Of a stretch of 64,000 nt of DNA, positions 35,920-45,544 are shown one piece after another. How positions within the stretch are numbered: the stretch's first letter is position 1; each line of letters opens with the position of its first letter. Made by a program: the position numbers and the translations under genes. Below the pieces are notes generated by a model. It searched no databases. It had not been told where the DNA came from and saw only the letters and a list, made by a program, of their open reading frames with translations. Source of the DNA: Aphanothece cf. minutissima CCALA 015 (lineage in GTDB: Bacteria; Cyanobacteriota; Cyanobacteriia; PCC-6307; Cyanobiaceae); NCBI GenBank assembly GCA_003003925.1, contig PVWP01000001.1, positions 124,001 to 188,000 on the forward strand, given 5' to 3'.

Positions 35920-37030
35920 TCCGCTCCAGGGCGGCCAGCAGGCGCCGGTTGCCGGCCCTGTCCTGGACGGCGATCCGCAGCCAGTCCTCCCCCAGGCCTT
36001 CGAAGGAGCGGCAGTCGCGCACCAGGATCCGGTGGCGGCGCTCCAGCGCCAGCCGCAGCGGCTGCAGCGACGCGGCCGGCGGGCGGCTGCGCACCAGCAG
36101 GTAGTTGGCGGCCGAGGGCAGGGGCTCCAGGCCCGGCAGCGCCGCCAGGCGGGCCGCCAGCCAGGCCCCTTCGGCGGCCACCCAGCGCTGCACCCGCCCC
36201 TGCCAGCGCCGCAGGCCGGCCTGGTCGGCCAGCAGGAACCGGCCCGCCGCCGCCGCCAGTCCGTTGACGGGCCAGGGATCACGCCAGCCGGCCCAGCGGG
36301 CCAGCCGCCCCGGGTCGCCTAGGGCGTAGCCGAGCCGCAGCCCGGCGATCGAAAAGAGCTTGGTGAGGCTGCGGATCACCACCAGCCGGGGGTGGTCCGC
36401 CAGCAGCGGCACCAGCGACTGCTCCTCCCCGCCGGGCACCAGCGGCAGGAACGCCTCGTCCACCACCACCAGGGCGAACCGCTCCAGGAGGGGCTCCAGC
36501 GAGCGCCGGCTCCAGAGCTGGCCGGTGGGGTTGTGGGGATTGGTGAGCCAGAGCACGGCGGCGCCGGACCCGACAGCCTCGACGGCGGCCTCAGCCAGGG
36601 GCCAGGGGCCCGGCCCGGCCCCGGACCAGTCGAGCGGCAGCGGCAGGGAACGCCAGGCACCGCCCCAGCAGCCCAGGGCGCGGCGGTAGTCGGCGAACCC
36701 CGGCGACGGCAGCAGACTCAGGCCGCCGGCCGCCGCGTCCCGGGCTGCCCAGGTGAACAGCTCAGCGGCCCCATTGCCGGGCAGGACCCGGGCAGGATCC
36801 AGGCCGTGCCAGGCGGCGATGGCCTCGCACAGGGCGGCGTAGTCCCGGTCGGGGTAGTCCCGCAGATCGCTGCCGAGGGACCGGATCAGGAGGCGCCGCA
36901 GCCGGGGCGGCGGCCCGAAGGGCACCAGGGAGGCGCTGGCATCGAGCAGCTGCTCCGGGGGGCAGCCGAGCCGACGCGCGGCCGCCTGCAGGTTGCCGCC
37001 ATGGGGATCCGGCGGTTCAGGCGTCCCCAT
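35903..37030 (-). CDS. PLP aminotransferase, CobD/CobC-like (threonine-phosphate decarboxylase type)
   Basis: This 375-residue fold-type I PLP enzyme starts with [13 protein letters not shown], the CobD signature (HGGN), followed by [12 protein letters not shown]. The PLP lysine lies in [22 protein letters not shown], and YLLVRS is near the C-terminus. CobD/CobC makes aminopropanol phosphate for cobalamin side-chain synthesis; histidinol-phosphate aminotransferase is the main alternative but lacks HGGN. ATG 37030 is preferred over GTG 37051. It is divergent from the MoxR gene. Confidence 0.87.
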   Translation of the reverse strand: MGTPEPPDPHGGNLQAAARRLGCPPEQLLDASASLVPFGPPPRLRRLLIRSLGSDLRDYPDRDYAALCEAIAAWHGLDPARVLPGNGAAELFTWAARDAAAGGLSLLPSPGFADYRRALGCWGGAWRSLPLPLDWSGAGPGPWPLAEAAVEAVGSGAAVLWLTNPHNPTGQLWSRRSLEPLLERFALVVVDEAFLPLVPGGEEQSLVPLLADHPRLVVIRSLTKLFSIAGLRLGYALGDPGRLARWAGWRDPWPVNGLAAAAGRFLLADQAGLRRWQGRVQRWVAAEGAWLAARLAALPGLEPLPSAANYLLVRSRPPAASLQPLRLALERRHRILVRDCRSFEGLGEDWLRIAVQDRAGNRRLLAALERIRRGR

Positions 37031-37139
37031 CGCCGGGTGGAGGGCTGGCACCGGCTCCAGCGAACATTAAGGCGGTTGTAACACGGAAGCATGGCCGGGC
37101 TGCTGCAATGGGTGGGCCACCGGTGCACCGCAGTCCCCC

Positions 37140-38051
37140 GTGCCCTCTTCCCCCCTCCAGCCGGTCATCAGCGCGATCGGCGAGGTGCTGCTGGGCAAGG
37201 AGCATCAGGTGCGGCTGGCCCTGGCCTGCCTGCTGGCCCGCGGCCACCTGCTGATCGAGGATCTGCCCGGCATGGGCAAGACCACCCTGGCCGAAGCCCT
37301 GGCCCGCAGCTTCGGGCTCGACTTCAAGCGGGTGAGCTTCACCAGTGACCTGCTGCCGGCGGATCTCACGGGCCTGAACGTGTTCGACCCCGCCGCCGCC
37401 AGCTTCCGCTTCCAGCCCGGTCCCCTGTTCAGCCAGGTGCTGCTTGCCGACGAGATCAACCGGGCCAGCCCCCGCACCCAGAGCGCCCTGCTGGAGGCGA
37501 TGGCCGCCGGTCGGGTGAGCGTGGACGGCACCAGCCATCCCCTGCCCCGTCCCTTTCTGGTGATCGCCACCCAGAACGGCCTCGACCAGGGGGGCACCTC
37601 GGCCCTGCCGGAATCCCAGCTCGACCGGTTCCTGATGCGCCTCAGCCTCGGCTACCCCCCCCGGCAGGCGGAGCGGGCCCTGCTGCTGGGCGAGGGCCTG
37701 CGGCCCGACGGGCTCAGCGGCGCCTTCGGCCCGGTGGACCTGCTGGCGCTGCAGGACCGCTGCGACCGGCAGCACTGCAGCCCCGCCCTGCTCGACTACG
37801 TGCTCGACCTGCTGGAGCGCAGCCGCCGCCAGCCCTCCCAGGCCCATCCCCTCTCACCCCGGGCCGGCCTGGCCCTGGTGGCCGCCGCCCGCGCCTGGTC
37901 GCTGCTGGAGGGCCGCGACCATGTGATTCCGGACGACGTCCAGGCGGTGCTGGCGGCCGTCTGCGAGCACCGCATGGACGGCGGCCAGCGCAGCGGCGGC
38001 GACGGGGAGCTGAGCCAGCGGCTGCAGGAAGGCGTCGATGGACTTCGGTAG
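37140..38051 (+). CDS. MoxR-family AAA+ ATPase
   Basis: This 303-residue ATPase has Walker A GMGKTT (in LLIEDLPGMGKTTLAEALA), Walker B VLLADEINRASPRTQSALLEAM and sensor-1 FLVIATQN. MoxR proteins act as chaperones with DUF58 and transglutaminase-like partners, both encoded next. The start is GTG 37140. The gene overlaps the DUF58 gene by 14 bp. The 88 bp upstream, shared with the aminotransferase gene, includes an AT-richer patch (cattaaggcggttgtaaca). Confidence 0.95.
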   Translation: MPSSPLQPVISAIGEVLLGKEHQVRLALACLLARGHLLIEDLPGMGKTTLAEALARSFGLDFKRVSFTSDLLPADLTGLNVFDPAAASFRFQPGPLFSQVLLADEINRASPRTQSALLEAMAAGRVSVDGTSHPLPRPFLVIATQNGLDQGGTSALPESQLDRFLMRLSLGYPPRQAERALLLGEGLRPDGLSGAFGPVDLLALQDRCDRQHCSPALLDYVLDLLERSRRQPSQAHPLSPRAGLALVAAARAWSLLEGRDHVIPDDVQAVLAAVCEHRMDGGQRSGGDGELSQRLQEGVDGLR

Positions 38052-38949
38052 GCCCCAGCAGGGGGAGCGGGTGCGTCTGCGGATGCGCAACCTCTACATC
38101 CTGCCGACACGCTTCGGCTGGCTGTGGCTGGCGGGCACGGTGCTGCTGCAGGTGGTGGGGGTTCAGATGCAGAGCAACGGCACGCTGCTGCTCAGCTTCC
38201 TGATGCTGAGCCTGTTCCTGCTCACCCTGCACCTCACCCACTTCAACCTGCAGGGCGTGGAGCTGGCCTGCGGCGCCCCAGCTCCGGGCTTCGCCGGCGA
38301 ACCGGTCCCCTATCCGATCCGGTTGCGCTGCCCGGGCCGCAGCGAGGGGGTGCGCCTGCGGCTGACGGGCGGGGCCCCGGGTCAGGCCCTGTCCCTGGCG
38401 GCGGGGGAGCATGAACTGACCGTGGCCTGGACCCCGCCGGGCCGGGGCTGGCAGCAGCCCGGGCTGCTGCGGATCCAGACGACGGCGCCCCTGGGGCTGT
38501 TCTGCTGCTGGTCGCGCTGGCATCCGCCGACGACCCAGCTGATCTACCCGGCCCGCCGGGCCGGACCGGTGCGGCTGCTGGCCGCCGGCACGGCACCGGT
38601 GGACGGCGAGCCGGCCCTGGCCAGCCGCCAGGAGGGCACCGACGACTGGCGCGACCTGGCCCCCCATCGCCCCCAGGACAGCCCCAGCCGGCTGGCCTGG
38701 AAGCTGCTGGCCCAGGGGCGGGGCGAGTACGCCAAGCGCTTCCTGGACCGCCCCGAAGCGGCCCCCCTGCTGTCCCCGGAACCCGGCGTGCCCCTGGAGA
38801 CGGCCCTCGAACACCTCAGTGAGCGCATCTGGAGCTGGCACGGCCGGGGCCTCAGCTACGGCCTGGAGCTGAACGGCCAGACCGTCGCGCCCGGCCGGGG
38901 GGTGGTCCACCGGGACCAGTGCCTGACGGCCCTGGCCTGCTGCCGATGA
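38038..38949 (+). CDS. DUF58 domain membrane protein
   Basis: This 303-residue protein has two closely spaced N-terminal hydrophobic helices (about 23-61), then a soluble part with the DUF58 core GTDDWRDLAPHRPQDSPSRLAWKLLAQGRGEYAKRF-like segment (GTDDWRDLAPH, RLAWKLLA). Cyanobacterial DUF58 proteins are part of the MoxR-DUF58-TgpA trio thought to assemble or process envelope proteins. The stop overlaps the next ATG (ATGA). Confidence 0.9.
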   Translation: MDFGRPQQGERVRLRMRNLYILPTRFGWLWLAGTVLLQVVGVQMQSNGTLLLSFLMLSLFLLTLHLTHFNLQGVELACGAPAPGFAGEPVPYPIRLRCPGRSEGVRLRLTGGAPGQALSLAAGEHELTVAWTPPGRGWQQPGLLRIQTTAPLGLFCCWSRWHPPTTQLIYPARRAGPVRLLAAGTAPVDGEPALASRQEGTDDWRDLAPHRPQDSPSRLAWKLLAQGRGEYAKRFLDRPEAAPLLSPEPGVPLETALEHLSERIWSWHGRGLSYGLELNGQTVAPGRGVVHRDQCLTALACCR

Positions 38950-40790
38950 GCCGCGCCGCCGCCCCCCTCCAGTGGCTCAGCATGGGGTTGCTGGCCCTGG
39001 GTCTGCTGGGCCTGTCGCCGGCCCTGTCCCTGAGCCTGCTGGCCTTCGGCCTGGCCGTGCTGACGGCCCTGAAGCTGCGCGAGGCCCGCAGCCTCGAGGA
39101 ACGGCGGGTGGTGGCCCTGCTGCAGCTGGTCTGCGCCGGCCTGCTGGCGGCCCTGCGCCCCGAACTGGCCCCGAGCCTTCTGCAGGGCCTGGCCATCCTG
39201 ATGGCCCTGGCCGGGCTGCTGGCCCTGGAACTGGGGGCCGGTCCCGACTGGAAGGCGCTGCTGCGCCGCAGCCTGCAGGTGCTGCTGGCGGCCCTGCCCA
39301 TCGCCATGGTGCTGTTCCTGCTGCTGCCCCGCCTGATGCCCTTCACCACCTTCGGTGCGGGCCAGGGCATGGGGGCGATGACCGGCCTCAGCGACAGCAT
39401 GGAGCCGGGCTCGATCGCCAGGCTCGCCGTCAGCCGCCAGGCCGCCGCCCGCGTCGCCTTCCCCCTCGGCGGCGAGCCCCCGCCCCTGGAGCAGCGCTAC
39501 TGGCGGGTGCTGGTGCATGAGCGCTTCGACGGCCGCAGCTGGCGCAGCGCCGCCCCCCCGTTCCCCAGGCCGGCGGCCGGCCAGCCCAACCCCGCGCCGC
39601 CCCCCGCCGCGCCAGGGGAGGGGATCCAGCTCTGGCTGATCGAGCCCAGCGGCCTGGCGGCGGTGCCCTGGAGCGGCAGCGGCCGGCCCCTGTCCGCCGA
39701 CCTGAACCTGCAGCGCAGCGGCGAACTGCTGAACCGGGCCCCGGGCAGCCAGCGGCGGGTCTACGCCCTGACCCGGACGGCGGACCAGCCCGGCTGGCGC
39801 ACCGCCCCCCCCGGCCCCGTCGACCTGCTGCTGCCGCTGGGCGAAAACCCTCGGCTGGAGGCCCTGGCCGCCGGCTGGCGGCGCCTCGGCAGCGACAGGG
39901 AGCGGCTGGAGGCCGCCAGCGGCTGGTTCCGCCGCCAGCCCTTCCGCTACACCCTCGAGCCCGGGGCCCTGCCGCGAGAAGCCCCCCTCGACCACTTCCT
40001 GTTCGAGAGCCGGCTGGGCTTCTGCGGCCACTACGCCAGCGCCTTCACCACCCTGATGCGGGCGGCGGGGGTGCCGGCGCGGGTGGTGAGCGGCTACCGC
40101 GGCGGCCAGTGGGTGCAGCCGGTGGGCGGCACCGGCTACGTGGACCTGCGCCAGGCCGACGCCCACGCCTGGAGTGAGGTGTGGCTGGACGGGGAGGGCT
40201 GGCGGCGCGTCGATCCCACCGCCTGGGCGGCGGGGGACCCCCTGACACGCTCCGCGGCCGCCGTCGCCGGCAGGCGTGCCGGCGACGGCCCGCTGGACTG
40301 GATCCAGCAGCAGTGGTGGGGCCTCGACATCGCCTGGGCCCGCTGGTGGCTGGGGTACGACGGCGAACAACAGCAGGCCCTGGTGGCCCGGCTGCTGGGC
40401 GAGCAGCGCCACCTGCTGGGGGTGGTGGTGCTGCTGGCGGTGGCCGTCAGCCTGGCCGCCGGTCTGGGGGGCCTGGGCTGGCTGGGCCGGCGCCACCGTG
40501 GTGATCCCCTGCGGCTGGAGCTGGAGCGCACCCTGCGGGCCTTTGCCCGGCAGGGCATGGCACCGGCGGCGGGGGAAACCCTGGGCGGCTTCGCCCGGCG
40601 CCTGAGCCAGCGCTGGCCGTCCCTGGCCGATCCCCTGGAGGCCTTTGTCGCCAACTACCAACAGCAGCGCTTCGCCAGCGGCCCCAGCCGGGCGGGACGA
40701 CGAACGGCCCATCGGCTGGGACGGGTGCTGCGCCGTTCCCTGCGGACCGGCAACCGCCCGGCGGAAGCGGTACAACGGGACCACCCCTGA
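38946..40790 (+). CDS. TgpA-like membrane transglutaminase/protease-fold protein (DUF3488)
   Basis: This 614-residue protein has about six N-terminal membrane helices (first ~140 residues), a large periplasmic region with a transglutaminase-like core and a last membrane helix near 485-510. The catalytic triad is visible: Cys360 (LGFCGHYASAFTTLMRAAGVPAR), His407 (DAHAWSEVW) and Asp423 (RVDPTAW). It completes the MoxR-DUF58-transglutaminase operon, with a C-terminal cytoplasmic DUF4129-like tail. The substrate is unknown. Confidence 0.92.
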   Translation: MSRAAAPLQWLSMGLLALGLLGLSPALSLSLLAFGLAVLTALKLREARSLEERRVVALLQLVCAGLLAALRPELAPSLLQGLAILMALAGLLALELGAGPDWKALLRRSLQVLLAALPIAMVLFLLLPRLMPFTTFGAGQGMGAMTGLSDSMEPGSIARLAVSRQAAARVAFPLGGEPPPLEQRYWRVLVHERFDGRSWRSAAPPFPRPAAGQPNPAPPPAAPGEGIQLWLIEPSGLAAVPWSGSGRPLSADLNLQRSGELLNRAPGSQRRVYALTRTADQPGWRTAPPGPVDLLLPLGENPRLEALAAGWRRLGSDRERLEAASGWFRRQPFRYTLEPGALPREAPLDHFLFESRLGFCGHYASAFTTLMRAAGVPARVVSGYRGGQWVQPVGGTGYVDLRQADAHAWSEVWLDGEGWRRVDPTAWAAGDPLTRSAAAVAGRRAGDGPLDWIQQQWWGLDIAWARWWLGYDGEQQQALVARLLGEQRHLLGVVVLLAVAVSLAAGLGGLGWLGRRHRGDPLRLELERTLRAFARQGMAPAAGETLGGFARRLSQRWPSLADPLEAFVANYQQQRFASGPSRAGRRTAHRLGRVLRRSLRTGNRPAEAVQRDHP

Positions 40791-40800
40791 ACCGGCGACC

Positions 40801-41622
40801 ATGACCACGCTCCAAGGGTCAGGCCAAGGGTCCGCCCGCCGTCTTGCCGGGCCGGCGCTGCTGGTGCTGCTACTGGGCGGTCCTGTGCAGGCGGGCAGCG
40901 ACGCCGATCTGATGCGGCTGCTGGGCCAGCGCGACTGCCCGCGCTGCAAGCTGCAGGACGCCGACCTGGTGCACGCCGACCTGCGCGACGCCGACCTGCG
41001 CGGCGCCAAGCTCCAGCGCGCCAACCTGGGCCAGGCCCGGCTGGATGGGGCCAACCTCAAGGGGGCCGACCTGCGCTTCACCAGCCTGCAGGGGGCATCC
41101 CTGCGGGGTGCGGATCTGCGCGGGGCCGATCTGGAGGGCACCGACCTGCGCCAGAGCGACCTCAGCGGCGCCCAGATCGATCCCGGCGGACTGGCCCGCA
41201 GCCACTGGCAGGACGCCCGGGGAGTGGCGCCCACGGTGCTGAGCTACCCGGAACTCCACAACGCCGGGGTCACCGCCGCCCTGGAGGGGCGCCATCCCCA
41301 GGCGGAGCAGCTGTTTTCCGAGGCGATCCGCCTGCAGCCGGACGCGGCGATCAGCTGGGTGGCCCGGGGCCTCAGCCGCACCGAACAGGGCAAGACCGAC
41401 CTGGCCGCGGCAGACCTGAACTACGCCGCCGTCCTCTACGGCCAGGCCGGCGAGGAGGCCCAGGCCAAGCAACTCACCGAGGTGGCCACTGCCCTGCTGA
41501 AGCCCGGCAAGAAGGCCAACCAGGGCAGCGGCATGGGCGGCCAGATGCTCTCCGGAGCCGCCTCCTTCGCTTCGGCCGTGGCCCCGCTAGCAATGAAGTT
41601 CCTGCTGCCCCTGGCGTTCTGA
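40801..41622 (+). CDS. Exported pentapeptide-repeat protein with TPR-like C-terminus
   Basis: This 273-residue protein has a signal peptide (LAGPALLVLLLGGPVQAG), a CPRCKLQDADL entry and about 18 pentapeptide repeats (A(D/N)LxxAxLxxA) across residues ~40-125, forming a right-handed beta-helix. A helical region follows (AALEGRHPQAEQLFSEAIRLQPDAAISWVARGLSRTEQGKTDLAAADL), which reads as one to two TPR-like units. The CPRC pair is at 43-46. It starts 10 bp after the TgpA-like gene, so it may be the fourth gene of that operon. Thylakoid lumen or periplasm are both possible destinations. Confidence 0.88.
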   Translation: MTTLQGSGQGSARRLAGPALLVLLLGGPVQAGSDADLMRLLGQRDCPRCKLQDADLVHADLRDADLRGAKLQRANLGQARLDGANLKGADLRFTSLQGASLRGADLRGADLEGTDLRQSDLSGAQIDPGGLARSHWQDARGVAPTVLSYPELHNAGVTAALEGRHPQAEQLFSEAIRLQPDAAISWVARGLSRTEQGKTDLAAADLNYAAVLYGQAGEEAQAKQLTEVATALLKPGKKANQGSGMGGQMLSGAASFASAVAPLAMKFLLPLAF

Positions 41623-41640
41623 ATCAGGGGGTGTCCCCGA

Positions 41641-43926
41641 TCAGGGGGTCATGGGGGGCTGGGGCTCTCCGCCCAGGAAGGCCCGGGAGGCCGGGGTGGA
41701 GGGCTGGTAGCCGTAGCCGTAGGTGCCACCTTCGGTGTCATTGATGATGCGCGGCGTCACCATGATCACCAGCTCCCGCTTTTCGCGGTTGTTGGACGAG
41801 GCCCGGAAGAACTGGCCGATGATGGGAATGTCCCCCAGAATCGGCCATTTCGAGACCAGAGCCCGATCGAAATCGGAGATGACACCCGTGAGGATCAGGG
41901 TCTGACCATCCCGGACGCGAACGACACCCGTATCCAGGCGGCGTACACGGAGGATGCTGATCGGAGGGCAGCCACCGGCGGTGATTTCTCTCTCCACGGC
42001 CGAAATGCTGGGAGAGAGGGAGAAGGTGACGAAGCCATTGTCGTCGATCTTCTGAACCCGTGCCCCCAGCACAAGACCTGCGGTGGACAGCTGATCGATG
42101 GAACAGGTGACGGCTCCCGCCGTTCCCGTGATGGTGGTGGAAACTTCCGTTGGAACGTTGATCCCGACCCGAACCACGCCCTCATTACCTCTCCGGCGAC
42201 CGATGGGAGCGTCGATATCATCGAATGCCGAGGAGAAAATGCTGGAACCTTCCCCCCCACCTGCTGCTCCTCCAGCACTGGAAGAGTCATCTCGGAGGAT
42301 CGAGGGATCTTCCTGAAGAATCAGGGTGGGGCTAGCCAACACCTTGGAGTTGTCGGAGAGGATGCGAGCCTGGAAGAAATCGAAGAAATTGTTGTTGGGA
42401 TAAAGCGGCTGCCCTGCGGCTCCAACGGCCGCGCCAGGGTTCGTCTGTCCGACAAATCCTGCGAGTGGCTGTCCGGGAAGCAACGGCGCATCGAGACCTC
42501 GCTGAACGGAAGCCCCACCAAGAACGCCGCCGAAGTTCGCCGCCAGAGTGCCGTTGTCGTTGACGATGAAATTGTTGCCCCAGCGGAAGGCGAAGCTGTT
42601 GTAAAGCTCAGTGTCGTTCTGGAGGTTCACATCCAGGATCTTCACCGACAGGGCCACCTGCCGCTGGCGCAGATCCAGCTGCCGGAGGTACTGCTCGGCG
42701 ATGGCCACCAGCCGCGGGGCGCCCACCAGGGTGATGGTGCCAAGGCGGGTGTCGGTGGTGGCCCGCAGGCCGATGAGGGGGCCGTTCGTGGCCCCGAAGG
42801 ATTCCACCGTGGTGGTGGTGCTGGCCGTGGTCGTGGAGGCCGTGGGGCTGCCGGCGGGGGCGGCGGTGGCGGCGACCCCCTCGGACACTGCCGTGGTGAT
42901 CGTGTTGGTCTTGGTGACCTGGGCACCAAGGTTGGCCAGGTAGTCAGCGGCCGAGTTCGCCGGCACCTGGTTCAGGCGGTACACCTTGGAGAGCTGGGCA
43001 CCGAAGCTCTTGGCCAGCACGTTGGGGCCGGCGAAGATCGTGTTGCCGTCGCGCTTGCCCTGCAGCCCCGCCGCCAGGAGCGCCGAGTTGATTGCCCTCC
43101 CGTAGTTCTCCCGTCGGAAGGAGATGGAGATGGGCCGCATGTCAGGGGACGTGCCCGCGGCCGTTGGTGCCGGGGTGGAGCCCGCCGCAGGGGTATCGCC
43201 GACATAGACGAAGCCGTAGCCCCCCAGCTGGCTGAGGGCCATCAGCACATCCTTGGCAGGGGCGTTGCGGAGGGTCATGGTGACCGGCGGCCCACTGACG
43301 CTCACGTAGCTGGGATTGCTGATGGTCATGGTGCCCACCGCCATGTCCCCCAGCGGCGGGGCCACCGCGCGGGGCTGCAGGGGCGGAACGAAGCCGGGCT
43401 GGGGGACCCGTCCCGGCGTGGTGACGTTGGGGGTGAGGGTCTGGAGGGTGGGCTGCGCCGGAGCGTTGAAGGTGAGGATCAGGCTGCGGCCATCCCCACT
43501 CACCACGGGCCGGCCCACCGGGAATCCCGGGGTGGGGGAGACCTTCAGATCGAAGACGTTGCCCGAACCCTCGAAGCTGATGCTCTGCAGCCCCGCCTCG
43601 GGCAGGGAGAGCCTCACAGGGCCGCGGCGCAGGGTCATCGGCTGGGCGGTCTGCAGCCGGCCCAGCCAGACGGCTCCCTGGGTGGTCTGCTGAAGCATCG
43701 GCGATGGGCCGGTGCCCTCGATCACCACCTCGACGGAATCCGGCAGACGCCGCAGCTTGATGTCGAGGCTGCCGCTGGCCTGGGCGATCTCAGACAGCCG
43801 GGTGCTGGAGACACCCCCTGCCCGGGACGTGGCGACAGCGGCGTCCGCGGTGGACACGCCCGTGCCCTGCAGGATCACTACGCCGAGAGAAACAGAAAGA
43901 ACGCGCCGCCACTGACGTTTTGCCAC
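41641..43926 (-). CDS. pilQ: Type IV pilus secretin PilQ
   Basis: This ~761-residue outer-membrane secretin forms the pore for type IV pili, used for motility and DNA uptake. It has a signal peptide (VAKRQWRRVLSVSLGVVILQGTGVSTADAA), an AMIN domain, N-domains (RVYRLNQVPANSAADYLANL...) and a C-terminal secretin core with GQTLILTGVISDFDRALVSKWPILGDIPIIGQFFR. GTG 43926, preceded by GGAG, starts at the signal peptide; ATG 44007, 2 bp after pilO, would add 27 non-conserved residues. The 3' half is clearly lower in GC than the 5' half. Last gene of pilMNOQ. Confidence 0.94.
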   Translation of the reverse strand: MAKRQWRRVLSVSLGVVILQGTGVSTADAAVATSRAGGVSSTRLSEIAQASGSLDIKLRRLPDSVEVVIEGTGPSPMLQQTTQGAVWLGRLQTAQPMTLRRGPVRLSLPEAGLQSISFEGSGNVFDLKVSPTPGFPVGRPVVSGDGRSLILTFNAPAQPTLQTLTPNVTTPGRVPQPGFVPPLQPRAVAPPLGDMAVGTMTISNPSYVSVSGPPVTMTLRNAPAKDVLMALSQLGGYGFVYVGDTPAAGSTPAPTAAGTSPDMRPISISFRRENYGRAINSALLAAGLQGKRDGNTIFAGPNVLAKSFGAQLSKVYRLNQVPANSAADYLANLGAQVTKTNTITTAVSEGVAATAAPAGSPTASTTTASTTTTVESFGATNGPLIGLRATTDTRLGTITLVGAPRLVAIAEQYLRQLDLRQRQVALSVKILDVNLQNDTELYNSFAFRWGNNFIVNDNGTLAANFGGVLGGASVQRGLDAPLLPGQPLAGFVGQTNPGAAVGAAGQPLYPNNNFFDFFQARILSDNSKVLASPTLILQEDPSILRDDSSSAGGAAGGGEGSSIFSSAFDDIDAPIGRRRGNEGVVRVGINVPTEVSTTITGTAGAVTCSIDQLSTAGLVLGARVQKIDDNGFVTFSLSPSISAVEREITAGGCPPISILRVRRLDTGVVRVRDGQTLILTGVISDFDRALVSKWPILGDIPIIGQFFRASSNNREKRELVIMVTPRIINDTEGGTYGYGYQPSTPASRAFLGGEPQPPMTP

Positions 43927-44009
43927 GTTCTGTTGATCTCCGAATCGGCTGAATGGTATCGGCGATTGTGCGAAACGGCCAGTTGCCGAGTCGCGATGGA
44001 TTGGCATGG

Positions 44010-44825
44010 TCAGCTGGATGGTGCAGGGGCAGGTGCTGGAGCGGGTGTCGCTGGAGGAGCGGGACTCCCAGGGGATGCGGGGGTGGCCGTCGCCGCCGGA
44101 GGTGCGGCTTGGGCGGGGGTGCGGCTGTAGAGGCCCAGGGTGAGCTTCATCACCACGGGCCGGACGCCGCCGCGGCTGGCCGCTGCACCGTCGGAGGGGG
44201 CATCGTCTGGGAGAGTGAGGCTGAGATCGCTCTGGACCACCAGCACGTTGAGAGCCTCCAGCCGCCTGAGGAAGGACAGCAGGGACGGGAACGACCCCTT
44301 GGCCGACACCAGCAGGGTGCGCAGGGTGAGGCCCTGAAGAGCCAGTGGGTCATTGGCCGCCTTGCCCTGTGCAGCAGGTGCAGCGCCTGGCGCTCCCGGC
44401 GCAGGGGCGGGCGGAGGGGGGGCATTGGGGGCGGTGGTGGCGGCAGGAGCTGCGGCCTGGGTGGGCTCGAACAGGGTCAGCTCGACGCCCGAAGCGGCCG
44501 CCTCACGGTCGAGCATGGCCAGGAACGTGGACAGGTCGCCGTTGCCCGTGATCAGCCGCTCGATCTTGGCCTTGCTGGCCATGGCGGCCTCGGTGCTCTC
44601 CTGGGTGGTCACCAGCTGACCCCGCATCAGCGTCACCTGGTCCCGCAGTTGCTCCAGTTCCTGGAGGCGCTGGTTGTCGCGCTGCAGGCCGGCCCAGAGG
44701 GGCACCAGGCCCACCAGGATCAGGAGCAGCCCGAGCCCGCCCAGCACGCCCGCCGGCAGCAGCAGCCAGATCAGGCGCAGGCTGGCGACCGGAAGGCGCT
44801 TGGAACCCTGCTGAAGGTTGGTCAT
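44010..44825 (-). CDS. pilO: Type IV pilus inner-membrane assembly protein PilO
   Basis: This 271-residue protein has one membrane helix (about 18-43), a coiled coil (~45-85) and a ferredoxin-like domain split by an Ala/Pro-rich linker (~125-157) before LRTLLVSAKGSFPSLLSFLRRLEALNVLVVQSDLSL. The C-terminal 45 residues are again Ala/Pro-rich. PilO pairs with PilN to link PilM to the secretin. The ATG overlaps the pilN stop (ATGA). Confidence 0.9.
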   Translation of the reverse strand: MTNLQQGSKRLPVASLRLIWLLLPAGVLGGLGLLLILVGLVPLWAGLQRDNQRLQELEQLRDQVTLMRGQLVTTQESTEAAMASKAKIERLITGNGDLSTFLAMLDREAAASGVELTLFEPTQAAAPAATTAPNAPPPPAPAPGAPGAAPAAQGKAANDPLALQGLTLRTLLVSAKGSFPSLLSFLRRLEALNVLVVQSDLSLTLPDDAPSDGAAASRGGVRPVVMKLTLGLYSRTPAQAAPPAATATPASPGSPAPPATPAPAPAPAPSS

Positions 44826-45544
44826 GGGATGAGGCCCTCCGCCTGGAGAAGTTGCAGCCGGCGCACCATGCCCTCCGATCCCAGCTGGCGCATCACGCTC
44901 AGCTGTCGGGCGGGGGGCATGGTGGCGAACGGCCCCGACAGCTCGAAGCGGACCGTCGCGGGTGTGGGCGCCGGGGTGGGGGCCCCGGCCTGCCCGGGCG
45001 TTGCATCGCCGGGCGGAACCCGCTCCAGCTTGACGAGCGCCACTCCCTTGGGGTTCAGCAGCGGGGAGCGGGACAGCTCCAGCTGCAGGGCATTGATGCG
45101 GGCGAAGGCCAGGGGATCGAGGGCCTGTCCCTTGAGCACCAGGTTCGTGCCTTCCGCCTCGGCGCTCTGGATCTGGATGCCTTCGGGGGTGCGCAGCTGC
45201 AGGTCGGCCAGGAGGGCCGAGGAGGTGCGCAGGGTGGTGAGGCCCTCGGTCAGGCTGCGGTTGGTGGCCGCGAGCTGGTCGAGCTTGGCCCGGCTGGCCG
45301 CCATCTCCGCCTGCATCTGGGTGGACTCGGCCTCGAACCGGGTCAGCTGGGCGGTCTGCATCCGGACGTACTGGAAGCGGAGGAACACCAGGGCGGTGGC
45401 CAGGACGGACCCGCCCAGGACGATCGCCCCGATCAGGGCACCGCGCAGCAGCAGGGGGCGCCGGTCTTGCAGGGCCGAGACCATGCTCTCCTGGCCGAGC
45501 TCCTTGCGCCTCTCCCGAAGCAGATCGAGGATCGGCGGGCTCAT
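44822..45544 (-). CDS. pilN: Type IV pilus inner-membrane assembly protein PilN
   Basis: This 240-residue protein has a short cytoplasmic N-terminus (DLLRERRKELGQES), a membrane helix (about 33-55), a coiled coil and a C-terminal periplasmic domain with FARINALQLELSRSPLLNPKGVALVKLERV. The N-terminal segment is where PilN binds PilM. Both ends overlap neighbours by 4 bp, so pilM, pilN and pilO are translationally coupled. Confidence 0.9.
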   Translation of the reverse strand: MSPPILDLLRERRKELGQESMVSALQDRRPLLLRGALIGAIVLGGSVLATALVFLRFQYVRMQTAQLTRFEAESTQMQAEMAASRAKLDQLAATNRSLTEGLTTLRTSSALLADLQLRTPEGIQIQSAEAEGTNLVLKGQALDPLAFARINALQLELSRSPLLNPKGVALVKLERVPPGDATPGQAGAPTPAPTPATVRFELSGPFATMPPARQLSVMRQLGSEGMVRRLQLLQAEGLIP

